A stretch of 64,000 nt of DNA from Siniperca chuatsi (GCF_020085105.1 NC_058056.1:11902929-11966928); one strand, 5' to 3'; positions 1 to 20,892 are shown, numbered from the stretch's first letter. Numbers and translations: made by a program. Notes: generated from the letters alone by a model not told the origin.

Positions 1-1684
1 AATGGGTTCCTTGTGTGTTTATAATACTTCAAAGTTTGAATGAATCCAAATACAATATTACCAAATGTTTGGGGAAATATATTTGGCAAATAGACAACAA
101 AGTGTATGACATTTAGTTGCATGTGCTTGTCACAAGACATGACAGCCTGCACCCTGTTAACTGCCCCTCACAGTACTCATTAGTTCAATTATTTTATGCA
201 ACAGAAATGGGCTATACAGCTTCTCCCCAGATCATCACCCCTGAAGCTTGACAAAAGCTGACATAGCATTGATTGTTCTGGACAAGTGAGGTTTATGGAC
301 AGAGGTTTATTGTAGAGATGGTCGCTGCCTGTCGGGAAATGTAGTTTTCTACAAACCATTATCCAAAATTGTGTTCTTCAAAGAAGCATGATTGACACAG
401 GGGTGACAATCAAAGCACAACAACAACAGTACAGTTGATTATAGGCATATGGCCCTGGTTGATCAGAGACCAGAGACCAGGAATTAAGATATACCAACAT
501 GCTGTTTTATGAGCCGCCATTGTGATAAGGATAGTTGTTATGATGCAATATGTAATGATGATTTTTTTTTTTTTAAAATCTGCGAATGATATATATTTTT
601 ATTGATAGTTTCTCTGTTGCCCTGGGTGAATAAATAAAAATCAGCATAGTGCCGGTTATGTTAAATAATGTACCTTAATAAAGTTTCAATAGTAAGTCTA
701 CGTTTTATATTATTTAAACTATATTAAAATAAGGATTGTTTCATTGTTTTCCTCTGCATCCTAGACTTTAGAAGGGCTAAAATGTTTTTTTTAGATTAAG
801 ACTATCAGAGCATGCTATGAGTATTTGGACCAACCTTTGGATGAACCTTTTTAGAATAAACTAAAAGAATAAAATAAACTAACACTAATTTTGCAAAGTT
901 ACCAGGGCAAAAACACTCTGAGGTTACTTTAAAGGTAGTTCAAACTGGTGCCACTCCATTGTGCCATGCATCCATAATCAATAGCAATCACATGGTGCAT
1001 TCCATCATCACTGCCAATGAAGTTCATGTGATGCACAAAGACACTGTGTTTTAAACACAGTCTATTTAGCTTTTTGTGTAACTCTGTTCTTTTTCTCATC
1101 CACAGTGGATGAGATCAATAAAGCTGATGAGTTGTATGATTGATTGTGTGAATAGAATACAAAAGAAATACAATCAGGATTGAGATTTGTTTAGACAGAC
1201 ATGATAGATAAAATAGATTTTTAGATAATTGCTGTGAGTTAAAGTCCAGTAACTTTGTGTCCCTGCTGTCTGTCTTGTCTTTTGATTGGTTGAGTTGACC
1301 TTGCCCAATCTATGTGTTAAGGAAACAGTCAAGCCATAACTGCCATAACCAAATCATTAAACGAATACAGATAAAACAAAGACCAAATATAAGCTTCTCA
1401 TTCTCCCAAACCGACTCTCTGATGACCTGGCTTTGCATGTGCAGTGGAGATTGATGGTCGAGGGATTGGAAAATGATTGCCAGTTTCACAGTGAGATAGC
1501 CAGATTAGTATTGGTGCAGAAAATCTGTAACCATTGTAAAGGAGGGGATTTGGTTTGGCCTGTGACTTGTGTACCATATGGTCCTATCCCTTTCCTCTTT
1601 ATAATGCTGCCTGAACGGTGCGCCCACCACTGCATAGAGATTAATAATCCAGTTGGGTTTTATTCTGTTGTCTTGTGTTCTCAG
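1..1684 (+). other. Probable mthfd1 intron 1 (no gene seen)
   Basis: AT-rich sequence without a convincing exon. The mthfd1 coding part that follows starts at residue 14 or so of the family, so the first coding exon (about 13 residues) should lie upstream. I searched this stretch for a short ATG-containing exon ending in GC before a GT donor and did not find one. I therefore read it as the 3' part of intron 1; this is inference from the missing N-terminus. Confidence 0.5.
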
Positions 1685-12019
<10,335 letters not shown>

Positions 12020-12700
12020 AGCACGGCTCTGCACTGTATGATGGTAAGGCAGATAGTTAAGACATACAGATACCAATCTCATACTGGAATTGGCATGCAC
12101 AGATGATAACTGTTAATATCTTGCCCTTGTTGTTTGTTTTTCCCACTGTATAGACCTGGCCCAGTGCCCCCCACTGAACCATAATGAAATGTGATGGCCT
12201 AATATCTGGAAGCGCTTTGAGCTCATCTGCCGGCCCTGTTTGTTGTTTTTCGCTCAAACACTGACATCTGTAAATAATTGATTTGCTTTGCCCAGAAGGC
12301 TGCTGATGGGTAAATCAAGAAACAATTAATCACAGAACAGTTTATCCCCTGAGATTGCCAGTCTGTGATAGACGTTTTACAAGGGGGAAGTGTCCTATTG
12401 ACAATTCTTTCTGCTACATTGCTCGCTGCACATAAACAAGCCCTGCTTGTATGACAATAATAAGCCTAGACTCTTAAGTGACAGAGTTTTATAATGTTTT
12501 GTTTTTGAGCAATCTTGTGACTATTGCCTGTCAGATTGCCTATTTTGCCTGTCCTGTATTCTAACTGAATATTTCTAACACTCTCTAACCTTATTGAGTT
12601 GCCACTGCTGGGAAACTGAACTGTCATGTTGTAGTAAATCAGTGGTTTCCACTTTTCTGTCAGAAAAGCTCAAATAAAGTGTCCTTGATGGAATGCCACT
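12020..12700 (+). other. mthfd1: mthfd1 3' UTR with intron and polyadenylation signal
   Basis: After the stop codon the exon runs to 12043, where a GTAAGG donor follows. A pyrimidine-rich tract ending in TAG at 12151-12153 gives an acceptor, so exon 28 (12154 onward) would be wholly non-coding. AATAAA lies at 12673-12678, so cleavage is expected near 12690-12700. The stop is only 24 nt before the junction, too close to trigger nonsense-mediated decay by the usual 50-55-nt rule. Confidence 0.7.
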
Positions 12701-13439
12701 AAGCAACCCATTTCTGATGTGAGTGTATTTATCGTACCTGTTTTTAGAAAATGGAATTTGCTGTCTGTCTCATTGTGCCAGCACTTCCGTTCCCTTCTTT
12801 GCAGTCACTATTAGTTTATTATTCCCTCAGACCATCAGGATGACGAACTGGCTCTGGCTCTAAGCGTGTAGCGTTTATTATATACTCTGCCTACAAATGT
12901 GAAATGTTTTTTTTAACATTATTCCTATACTGAAAATCTTCACTTTAACATTTTAATACTTTTTTTTATTTTTATCTTTGAATTGTTACTGTTTGTTTCC
13001 TTATTTTCCCCCTCATATTTAAATTATTATTGCACATTAGCATTTCAGCACATCATCTAGAGCATGCCACCCCCACATTTCACTGCACAAAAATATGAAG
13101 TGTGTGACAAATAAATCTTTGAATCTTTAGTATAAGTGGTAGTAAATATTATAGAGTGCATACTGAGTGGTAGTGGTTACTGTACATCTGTAGACATCAA
13201 CATCTCCAGACACTGAGTGATGACTGCTGATATTCCCATTCAATAGAAAATTAAGGTGAGTGTGGCCTGATCACATGCTGGCAACTTTTTCTTTCGCACA
13301 CACAAATGTAGAATGAGACAAATTCATTTAGAAAATGTTTTCCAGCTAAATATCACAAATTAATCAGGAAATGGTTTCTGAAATGCATTTCAAGATAAAA
13401 TAATATTATTTGGTTAAATATCCTATATTCTTTCAGTAG
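12701..13439. other. Intergenic gap, mthfd1 to akap5-like
   Basis: AT-rich, with no ORF of note and no repeat that I recognise. The right end grades into the presumed promoter of the akap5-like gene. Confidence 0.5.
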
Positions 13440-13636
13440 CTGTTTACTGGTGTAAGGGTGGTTGGCAATTTCGTGCCTCGTGCTACACGTCAGTCATTGC
13501 ATCACTATGGAAACCAACGTGCCCGGTTGCTGTTAGAGCTCTGTTGAGCATCTGAGGTGCAGAGCCACATTCAAAGGTGTGCCACATACAGTGTTATGGA
13601 GTGGTATAAGGGGAATCGACAGAGATAGATTGACAG
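13440..13636 (+). other. Candidate 5'-UTR exon of the akap5-like gene
   Basis: A somewhat more GC-rich stretch ends in GATTGACAG followed by a good GTAAGGAG donor at 13637. An acceptor TTTTTTTCTATCAG(CAG) at about 14085 lies just before the coding block. Mammalian AKAP5 has the same layout: a 5'-UTR exon and one main coding exon. The 5' boundary is a guess; no TATA box was seen. Confidence 0.3.
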
Positions 13637-14115
13637 GTAAGGAGCAATTTTACATGCGTGCATTTTATCTTCAGCTGAAGTGTTAATTGATAGAAACTGT
13701 AAAAAAAAATAATAATAATTGAAACTTGCATATTAGGACATATTTCCTCAAAAATGAGAGTGGATGTAATTTGTTCATATGTGTTGTGGGAAAATACCCA
13801 CTGGCTACACTGGACAGCAACTTTTTTGAAAACATATTTTATTGGATAGTAACATATTGTACGTACTGCCATAAATATTTATCAATGGCGGAATCAGACA
13901 GCAGTGTTCAGAAAGGTCTAATCTGCATTTTGACCAAAGGAGAGTGACTCAGTGATGCACAATCTGTCTGCTGTGAACAATAACAGATGGTGTATCAGTG
14001 TGACAAACTGCAAAGTGGATATAAATATTGTGTTTTGATATGGGGGGGGCTACTATTAAACAAATGCTTTTTTTCTATCAGCAGGAAAACAGCTGAGGAC
14101 CATGGATAATCTTAA

Positions 14116-15498
14116 ATGTCAGTAACAGAAGCTCAAACTGGGCGTAGTTCGGTTACAAAAATGCTCAGGAGAAAGACTTGTTCTTTACTGGGGAAATCAA
14201 AGATAAAAACTGGAAATGGGAGCTTTGAGGTGTGCAGACACAATGGCTCAAACTGCACATGTAATATGACTGAAATTTCAGCGCAAAGCTGTGAAGAGAA
14301 AATCAAAGTTGAAACTGTAGGTACTGATCGTCCGAGGCACTCGCCCTCCATGAATCCTGAAGCTCACCGATCCGACCAAAATCAGTTCACACAGAAGCTG
14401 AATGCTTTGAAGCAAGTTTTCTCAACATCACTCAACTGCTTCACGAGCACCCAGAAACTTGGTGAGGGAGGCAGCCACGATGAAGGTGAATATCATGCTG
14501 TTACAATCTTCAACAGATACACCAGAGACTCTGTGGACCTAAACACTGTTAGTGGCATTTCAGCCCCAGAAATACATACATTCAACAATGCAGAACATAA
14601 GTCACCTGTGGAAGAGCGGGAAGCAAGTAAAAGCAAAACATTTAAACGCCTCAATCAACTCATTATTGTTCCTAAACTCCAGTCAAAAGCAAAATCTTCA
14701 GGGCCGGAAAATTCTCTGCAGCTAAAAGCATTTTGGAGGCAGAAACGGAACAAGCCTTCTCCTTTCTTCCAGGAGCGTATTGGAGAAACTAAGGAGTATA
14801 TCACAGAGGAGATAACAGTCCTGGCAAATGAACATGCTTATGAGAGCATGACCCTGAGCACATACCCCGAAACTGAGATAAAGCGCCACTGTCCTGAGAC
14901 GCTGACAGTGAGTGTAGATGTGACTGCTGTGACATTAGAGAACAAGGGCAATGATGAAGACAGGGAAGCTTCTAAAACACCTTCACATGTCAGAAATGAC
15001 GTGAAAGTGAAATCTAGGTGAGAGTGGTGGTAATGGAGAGCTTCCTGCATTGCTCAGAGCAGCACGGTGAGTCAGGGTCATGGCGGTTCTCACAATGTGG
15101 ACAATTTACACAAGCAACAAAGCATCAACACCTCTGATGTGACCTCGACTGCCTCAGAGCACACAGCATTAAGGGACGAGAACAGACTGTATGCAACAGT
15201 CAACAGTGACTCATTCTCAATTCACCACAGTACTGCTCCAGAAAATAACTCAATGGGAAACAAAATACCAGCAGCCACTGTGATAGATGATGTTGCTGCT
15301 GTGGACCTTTTACACTTAGATGCATCTGATGGTAGATGGCGCACACACACACACACACACACACAGCAAAATCCAGAGCAACAGTGTGAGAAAAGAGAAA
15401 AAGCTTGCTCCGTGGTTCAGGTTGCAATAAAAACTGCACTGAAACAGTTTAAAGATGAACTGCTGGATACCTCTGCCCATCTGGATCACTATGACTGA
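14116..15498 (+). CDS. akap5: akap5-like A-kinase anchoring protein (interrupted frame)
   Basis: Two blocks share one reading frame: 14116-15017 (ATG at 14116, 301 residues to a TGA at 15019-15021) and 15063-15498 (stop TGA). AKAP5/AKAP79 anchors PKA, PKC and calcineurin at the plasma membrane. Support for the name: it directly follows mthfd1 on the same strand, as in mammals; the N-terminus has a basic Cys-containing patch (MLRRKTCSLLGKSKIK); and the C-terminus has an amphipathic segment, SVVQVAIKTALKQFKDELL, that fits the hydrophobic spacing of a PKA RII-binding helix at the place where AKAP5 carries its own. Against: overall similarity is weak, and no calcineurin PxIxIT motif is evident. 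The 45 nt between the blocks hold two in-frame stops but begin with GTGAG and end in AG. A stop directly precedes the ATG. It may be a live divergent gene or a decaying one. Confidence 0.5.
15342..15364. repeat. (CA)n microsatellite inside the akap5-like frame
   Basis: Eleven or so CA units read in frame as Thr-His repeats. Length changes that are not multiples of three would shift the frame just before the putative RII helix. Confidence 0.85.
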
Positions 15499-15779
15499 CA
15501 CCACTGAGCAGCTTATTATGGAGAGAAAGTGATTATGTTTGTGTATAACTGCCTATCATGAAATATTTTGTGTGCCATGTTGACATTTTAAAGTTCTTGG
15601 TGGTGCTACAGGAAAGGTCATTGGTTATCAAAACCATAAGGAATCCTTCGTGAACGTGGACGGATTTGCTGCTGGGCCCCATTTACCCCCCCCCGTTCCT
15701 CCCATTCTCTGTGCAATGTGTTCAGTTTTTCTGTGCTGGAATACAACCTAGACTCAGTGTGGTAAATTGATTAAACAGA

Positions 15780-15785
15780 AATAAA
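15780..15785 (+). terminator. Polyadenylation signal of the akap5-like gene
   Basis: AATAAA about 280 nt after the stop codon at 15498, on the same strand. It is the first such hexamer past the stop. Confidence 0.5.
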
Positions 15786-15837
15786 TTTTGAAATATGCAT
15801 ATGTGCACAAAACTGGCAAAAGGATGATCTTGAAGGA

Positions 15838-16165
15838 GTAGATTGACATTTTGAGAAATGCGCTCATTCACTTTTTTGCCAAGAGTTAAATCAGAAGAGT
15901 GATATCACTCTTATGTAGGCTATATACAGCAAATATGAAGCTAACACCCGCAGCTGGTTAGCTTAGCTTAGCATATGGAAACAGCTCGTCTTGCTCTGTC
16001 CAAAGTTAACAAAATCTGCCTACCACCAACTCTAAAGCTCATTAATTAGCACGTTATATTTCATCTATTTAATCCGCACAAAAGCTCAGTTTTAGGGGTG
16101 GTTATGTGTCTGAGTGGTTCTTTGGGATGTCAACACTTTTGTATTTTAATTGATTAAATTTATTC
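15838..16165 (+). repeat. Foldback-family repeat, copy A (one arm)
   Basis: The copy carries the family's landmarks in order: TTTTGAGAAATGCGCTCATT, a tract around GATATCACTCTTATGT, GGTTAGCTTAGCTTAGCAT, GGAAACAGCT, TGTCCAAAGTTAACAAAAT and TCTAAAGCTCATTAATTAGC. The same landmarks recur at 25.9, 35.7, 38.0-38.5, 43.6-44.3 and 59.8 kb. Confidence 0.75.
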
Positions 16166-16816
16166 TCCATAATAACCTTCATACAGCCTGTGTATGTGTA
16201 AAGTAGAGGTTTTTAAAGAAGCTAAATAAAGCTACACTATAAAGTCTATATTCTCCTGGTTCAGTTTGTGTTAAACTGACTGTTAATGTGAAAAGTTAAT
16301 GGAAGTACTTAGAAAGTGTTTGGTAGTTTATGATGACTTGAGATCTTAATATTCTTTTATCTAGTTTATAACATCACTATAGTATTTTAAAATATTCCTA
16401 TAGCCACTCGTGTTTCTGTCACTTAGTATTTGAGTTTTATTGAACTTTATCCTCTCAGTATATATAGACATTTTCTGTTGTAGCCACATAACAGTGGGGT
16501 TATGCTCTTTTCATCATATTGTTCATCCTCACACTTTTATTGCATTTTATTTCACCAACTTCTGCTCATCCTATGCAGAAGTTCTCCAAATATTTATTTG
16601 CCACAGGATGTTGCTGTCATGGCTGAAATATTCATAACAAGCCCACATCATCCTATTCCTCTGTGAAACACTGCCCTGCATATAGTTATCAGCCAACTGT
16701 GCATGTTTACCACTCAAATTATAGAGGCTTTAGACTTGTTGTGAACCTAAGACATGGAGCTATAAAACTTCCCATGCATCTGTTATGGATAAATGTCTTC
16801 AGTCTGCCACTGAACT

Positions 16817-16822
16817 TTTATT
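16817..16822 (-). terminator. Polyadenylation signal of the small gene
   Basis: TTTATT on the plus strand is AATAAA on the minus strand, 111 nt downstream of the TAA stop. This spacing suits a short 3' UTR. Confidence 0.6.
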
Positions 16823-16933
16823 TATGTGAATAAACAATAAATCAGTCTTCTCTATTTCTGGATTAGTTTATAGATGAATTTAATTCTTTACAATCATTTT
16901 CACAGAATGGCAATTCAAGAATTCTGTCATCGT

Positions 16934-18123
16934 TTATTTTGGACCACCAGCATGTCCTCCACGTTTTTGTCCTTGTCCTTGTCCTTGTCCTTGTCCATGT
17001 CCATGTCCATGATCCTTTCCATGCCCCTTCCCTTGTTCTTTTTTCCCTTTTCCTTTCCCCTGTAAACAACCACAAGAACAATGATTGACACATTTTCTTA
17101 AAACACAGACAGATAAATGGCTGTATAGTTTTAATTCAAAACAGTATGAAGCAGTCTTTAGGAAGAGGAAAGATGGCTTACTCCATCTGAGTCAGATCCT
17201 GAACCTTCTACTGGCTCCTCTGGCTTCTTTCCCTTCCCGCCCTAAGAGAGGGAAACAGCTTCATGAGTATTTATGTTTTCAAGCTGTTAGTCACAGGTCT
17301 AAAGCACTGTAAGGAAACAAACTGACTCACCTTTTTGCCGTCTGTGATGGATGACAAAAACAAAGGCACAAAGTTAACAGAGAAATCACACATGAACTAA
17401 AAATGTGTCAAAATAGGTTGCAAATTGGCATTAAAAACATCAAAACGCAATCTTTGTTCAATTTAAGCCAATGCTGTCTTTCAAAAATAATACTGATGAT
17501 CACATTGCACCACAGAATGAAAATAATTCTCTTCAACACAGGCAATGGTCTTATTTGAATTATGTTTGACAATGAACAAAATGCTTTAACTTTCACTGAA
17601 TTATTGGGAATACAAGCGCTTAATCGCCGCGGGGGACGGGGGGTTCATGCTATATGAAATATGGAAATGTGCCCCCCCACACACAATATTTTTATTGACC
17701 AGTCATCAAATGTCTCCAAAAGCTAAAAGAAAGCTAATTTTCTCCACTCTATATTCAGAGTTAAACTGACTACAAAAGACACTGGATGCTCACTGAACAC
17801 CTCCTGCGTCATGTTGGTTTAGATATCAACAGCAGCTCTGCGCGTGCCAAAGCTTTTGGCCGTTCTGTATCCTCAAAAAATGAATCCGGTATCTGTGGCT
17901 GCCGCAGGACTGTAATAAACCCATCCAGTAATTTCATTGGCTGGCCTACCTGCCTGTCTACCTGCCTACCTGTGCGCGCTCTGCCGGAGCGCTCATGTGT
18001 TTTGGGGGAGTGGCTTTGGAGGGAGCTGAAATCTAGCTGTGTCTTGCTAGTTTCTCCAACGTCACCTACCCCAGCTTAAAATCGCAGCATCACTGATGCA
18101 CATGTTAAATAGAAAGCAGTGTG

Positions 18124-18213
<90 letters not shown>

Positions 18214-18639
18214 GTATATATATGTATATATATGTATATATATGTATATATATGTATGTGTGTACTTTTTAAAAAAATATAAATTTCTTTAATTTTTAAT
18301 TATTTTTTTTAGGGTTCCAAACGAGGTATGACAGAAGCAAAATGGAAATAGACCATTAAAATTTTAATGTGATTATATTATGCCAAACACCAAACCCTAA
18401 GGAGAGATTTGACAAACTATTCTCAAATGTGCAGTAAATGACCAAGTACAAGATGCAGTCAAAATGTGTGCATACAAATAGAACAAAGTACAATAAGCGT
18501 GGTATCTGCACCAATGCACTAAAGCACAGTGTTCTCAAACTAAGATCATAATTAGATATTTTTCTCAGTTCTGCACAGAAAATTATTCCAAAGCATAAAA
18601 AAATATAACAGTTAATCAAAGAGACTTACCGTCACTCAT
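16934..18639 (-). CDS. Small Gly/Lys/His/Gln-rich protein, candidate PHGR1 orthologue
   Basis: I assembled this from splice signals on the minus strand. Coding pieces: 18639-18630 (ATGAGTGACG, donor GTAAGT), 17341-17331 (11-nt microexon, acceptor CATCACAG, donor GTGAGT), 17241-17182 (60 nt, acceptor CTCTTAG, donor GTAAGC) and 17059-16934 (126 nt, acceptor TTTACAG, stop TAA). Phases are 1, 0, 0 and close perfectly to 68 residues. The protein begins [17 protein letters not shown], continues with an acidic GSGSDSDG, then Lys/Gly repeats, HGHGHG and QGQGQGQGQ, and ends [10 protein letters not shown]. There is no signal peptide and no membrane segment. Function is unknown. PHGR1, a small His/Gly/Pro-rich gut protein in mammals, occupies the same place and orientation beside CCDC9B, so orthology is plausible from synteny, though the sequences align poorly. 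A 5'-UTR exon with TATA box lies upstream. Confidence 0.7.
16967..17011 (-). repeat. In-frame hexanucleotide repeat in the small gene
   Basis: On the coding strand three GGACAT units are followed by about five GGACAA units. In the spliced frame they code for His-Gly then Gln-Gly dipeptides. As the unit is six bases, copy-number change keeps the frame. Confidence 0.9.
18124..18258. repeat. (TA)n microsatellite grading into a 10-bp tandem repeat
   Basis: A pure TA run is followed by about six copies of a period-10 unit GTATATATAT, ending in TATGTATGTGTG. It lies in the large intron of the small gene. Confidence 0.9.
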
Positions 18640-18675
18640 TTTGTGTTGTTGACAAGTGCAGTACAAAGTCTTTTC
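18630..18675 (-). other. Exon 2 of the small gene (5' UTR plus start codon)
   Basis: The acceptor TTTTTTTCACCAG precedes 18675, and the exon ends in ATGAGTGACG followed by GTAAGTC. AAAATGA gives an acceptable start context with A at -3. It is the first ATG in the reconstructed transcript. Confidence 0.7.
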
Positions 18676-18759
18676 CTGGTGAAAAAAATTAAAGGATTTT
18701 AAAATTTGAATCATTACATTTCTAGCAATCATTGCAAATAATCAATACCCACTACATAC

Positions 18760-18816
18760 CTGATGCAGAAATCCAAATTATTTGTGTCTAATGCGTGTGT
18801 TCAGTCTGTATTTATA
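18760..18816 (-). promoter_or_regulatory. TATA-box promoter and non-coding exon 1 of the small gene
   Basis: On the minus strand TATAAATA (18816-18809) is followed, about 25-30 nt on, by the expected start site near 18785. The short first exon then ends in TCTGCATCAG with a GTATGT donor at 18759. A clean TATA box, correct spacing, and a donor matched by the next acceptor make a coherent promoter plus 5'-UTR exon. TATA-type promoters suit strongly expressed, tissue-restricted genes. Confidence 0.7.
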
Positions 18817-19769
18817 AGGCGCAGTATGAGGTGATGTGGGTGTGTTAGTGCTGCAAGCAAACCTCATGTTGTGAAATGTGACTGATAGTTGCAGGACAGG
18901 TATGATTTGGGTGTGGCCAGTCAGTGTTTTTCCATCTGAGAGTAAATGATAGTTCCACCTCTAAACATTAATACAAAGGACTTTCACAGACACTTGAGAG
19001 CAGGGGCGTAACCAGAAGAGTTTCTAGTATGAAACGGGCCCAGTCTTAACATTACTATGAATGCCAAACCCTTTCTCCGAAAAATCACCTTCATGCCCCG
19101 CCATTTTCTGTTTGCTCAATAGTTTATGTTGTTGGGGAAACGTAACATGCTGCTTGGATTACATTTTATATCAAATAATTATATTGAATATATTTGGAAA
19201 ATGTTCACAGTCAGTGTATTTTGCTGATTATTTATTGTGAATAAGTTTTCTAGGTAAGAATAGGAATGGTTCAGGTATAGGCTACTGAAATTACTAGGTA
19301 AAGATTATAGAAAGATTACAGCTATGCTTTAGCTTTACAAAAGTCTCATGCTGGAACAGATTTCTAGCATACTTCAGTAGGCAAATTCCAACATAATTAT
19401 ACTGGTACTGAAAGTTCCCAGTGAACTTAAACTGCTCCTGCAAATTACTGTAGGTGTGTATGCACTTAAACTCCTCAGAGGCCGGGTTACATTTTCTTGC
19501 AGGCTGTTTAACATGTCAATAATGACACGTTGACAGCCCAATTCTAGGTATTAGCCTGACATGTTACAAGTAAGGGATCATTGTTTTGGATGCATTTATT
19601 GGTTTTTTGCTCATGGCAAGCTTGGTTCATGCAACAGGTTCTGCAGGGTGCAGCAGGCCTACCTTGCAGGATCTACAGCGGCAGCATATTGTGGCTAAAC
19701 AAATGTTGAATCTCAACTAAACACTTGCATTACAAACCTAGCTGAGTAGCAGCGTTAGGAATATTGAGA

Positions 19770-20235
19770 TTGTTTACTTAAGTAAAATAAGAAATACCAC
19801 ACTATGCAAATACTCCATCACAAGTAGAAGTCCTGCATTTGTAATTTAAATGAAGGTCACAAAGGTATCAGCAGCAAAATGTCCTTAAAGTATCAAAAGT
19901 GCACATTTGGCATCATTATTACTGTGTATGTAACATTTTAATGTTTTGCTAATTGAGGTGGAGTTGATTTGAACTACTTTACACGCTGTTGGGAAGTGAA
20001 TCTATAATAATACATCATATTTTATAAGCTGATCATATGTTTTACATGTAAAATCTTGTTCTTCAAAGTAACTACTAATTATATAAATGTAGAAAAAATG
20101 TATTAAAAGTACAATAAATGTCCTAAAATGTATTTAAGTAGAAGTAAAGCAGCATAAAATGAGAACACTCTAGTAAAGCACAAGAGTGTACAAATAAAGT
20201 ACTTGAGTAAATGTACTTGCTACATGCTGTATGTA
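19770..20235. repeat. Dispersed repeat with ACTTAAGTA-type ends
   Basis: The start has TTTACTTAAGTAAAATAAG, and the end has AGTACTTGAGTAAATGTACT. In between are CTCCATCACAAGTAGAAGTC and repeated AAGTAC motifs. This pattern is familiar from abundant fish non-autonomous DNA elements. The family is not named with certainty. Confidence 0.5.
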
Positions 20236-20892
20236 TAATGTAAAATGGATCCCTGCCAGGCCTCAGCGGAACTGTGAGTTGATTATGAGGAAACAAGAAA
20301 CGTAAATGCAAAAGCAGGAGCCTGCCATCCGTAATTGAGGCCATCCTGACACTAGCCTCCACATGTGTTTGTTTGTAACCAGTCACCACCGGTTCAAACT
20401 GCAACAATAGTAACACCAGCCTCACTGTCTGTCTGGGTATTTACAATAATTATACAGCTCACAACTCTAGGACACACCTTTCACTGTCTTAAGGCGTTCA
20501 TACAAAACTAGAAATATGTAAAGTGTCACATGGGGTGATCCAGGCAGTGCACTATGGGACACACAAGTGGAATTTTGCAGTAGACGCCCAAATGCTTATG
20601 ACCTGAAACCATCTGTCTTTTGTTTTCTGACCTGCAGACATGTCTAAAAACAAGTTGTTGTCTCGTATTTTGTACAGCTCTTTGTCATGTCTATGATCAC
20701 AAAGACATTTTGGATTTGTGCACTAACTCAGCGAAGCTGGGCATACGTAGGCAAATGTGTGGCTCGGGCAAAGGAATGTCTCATCTCGTTTTATTATGAA
20801 CATGCACAAACTTGAATATTTGTAGTGCATATCTTACTTGCGTGCAAATAACCTCATCTATAAAAATGCTGTCAAATCATATTAATTTGGGT

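Noticed and set aside
300-360. ATG GTC GCT GCC TGT CGG GAA as first mthfd1 exon
   Set aside because: Reads into TAG within three more codons, has no donor in the right phase and no similarity to the family N-terminus.
13726-13947. 73-residue frame ending MAESDSSVQKGLICIL...
   Set aside because: AT-rich chance frame in the presumed first intron of the akap5-like gene; no splice context.
17000-17060. Tandem repeat array that could be mistaken for CRISPR-like or satellite DNA
   Set aside because: The unit is six bases without spacers and lies in a coding exon.
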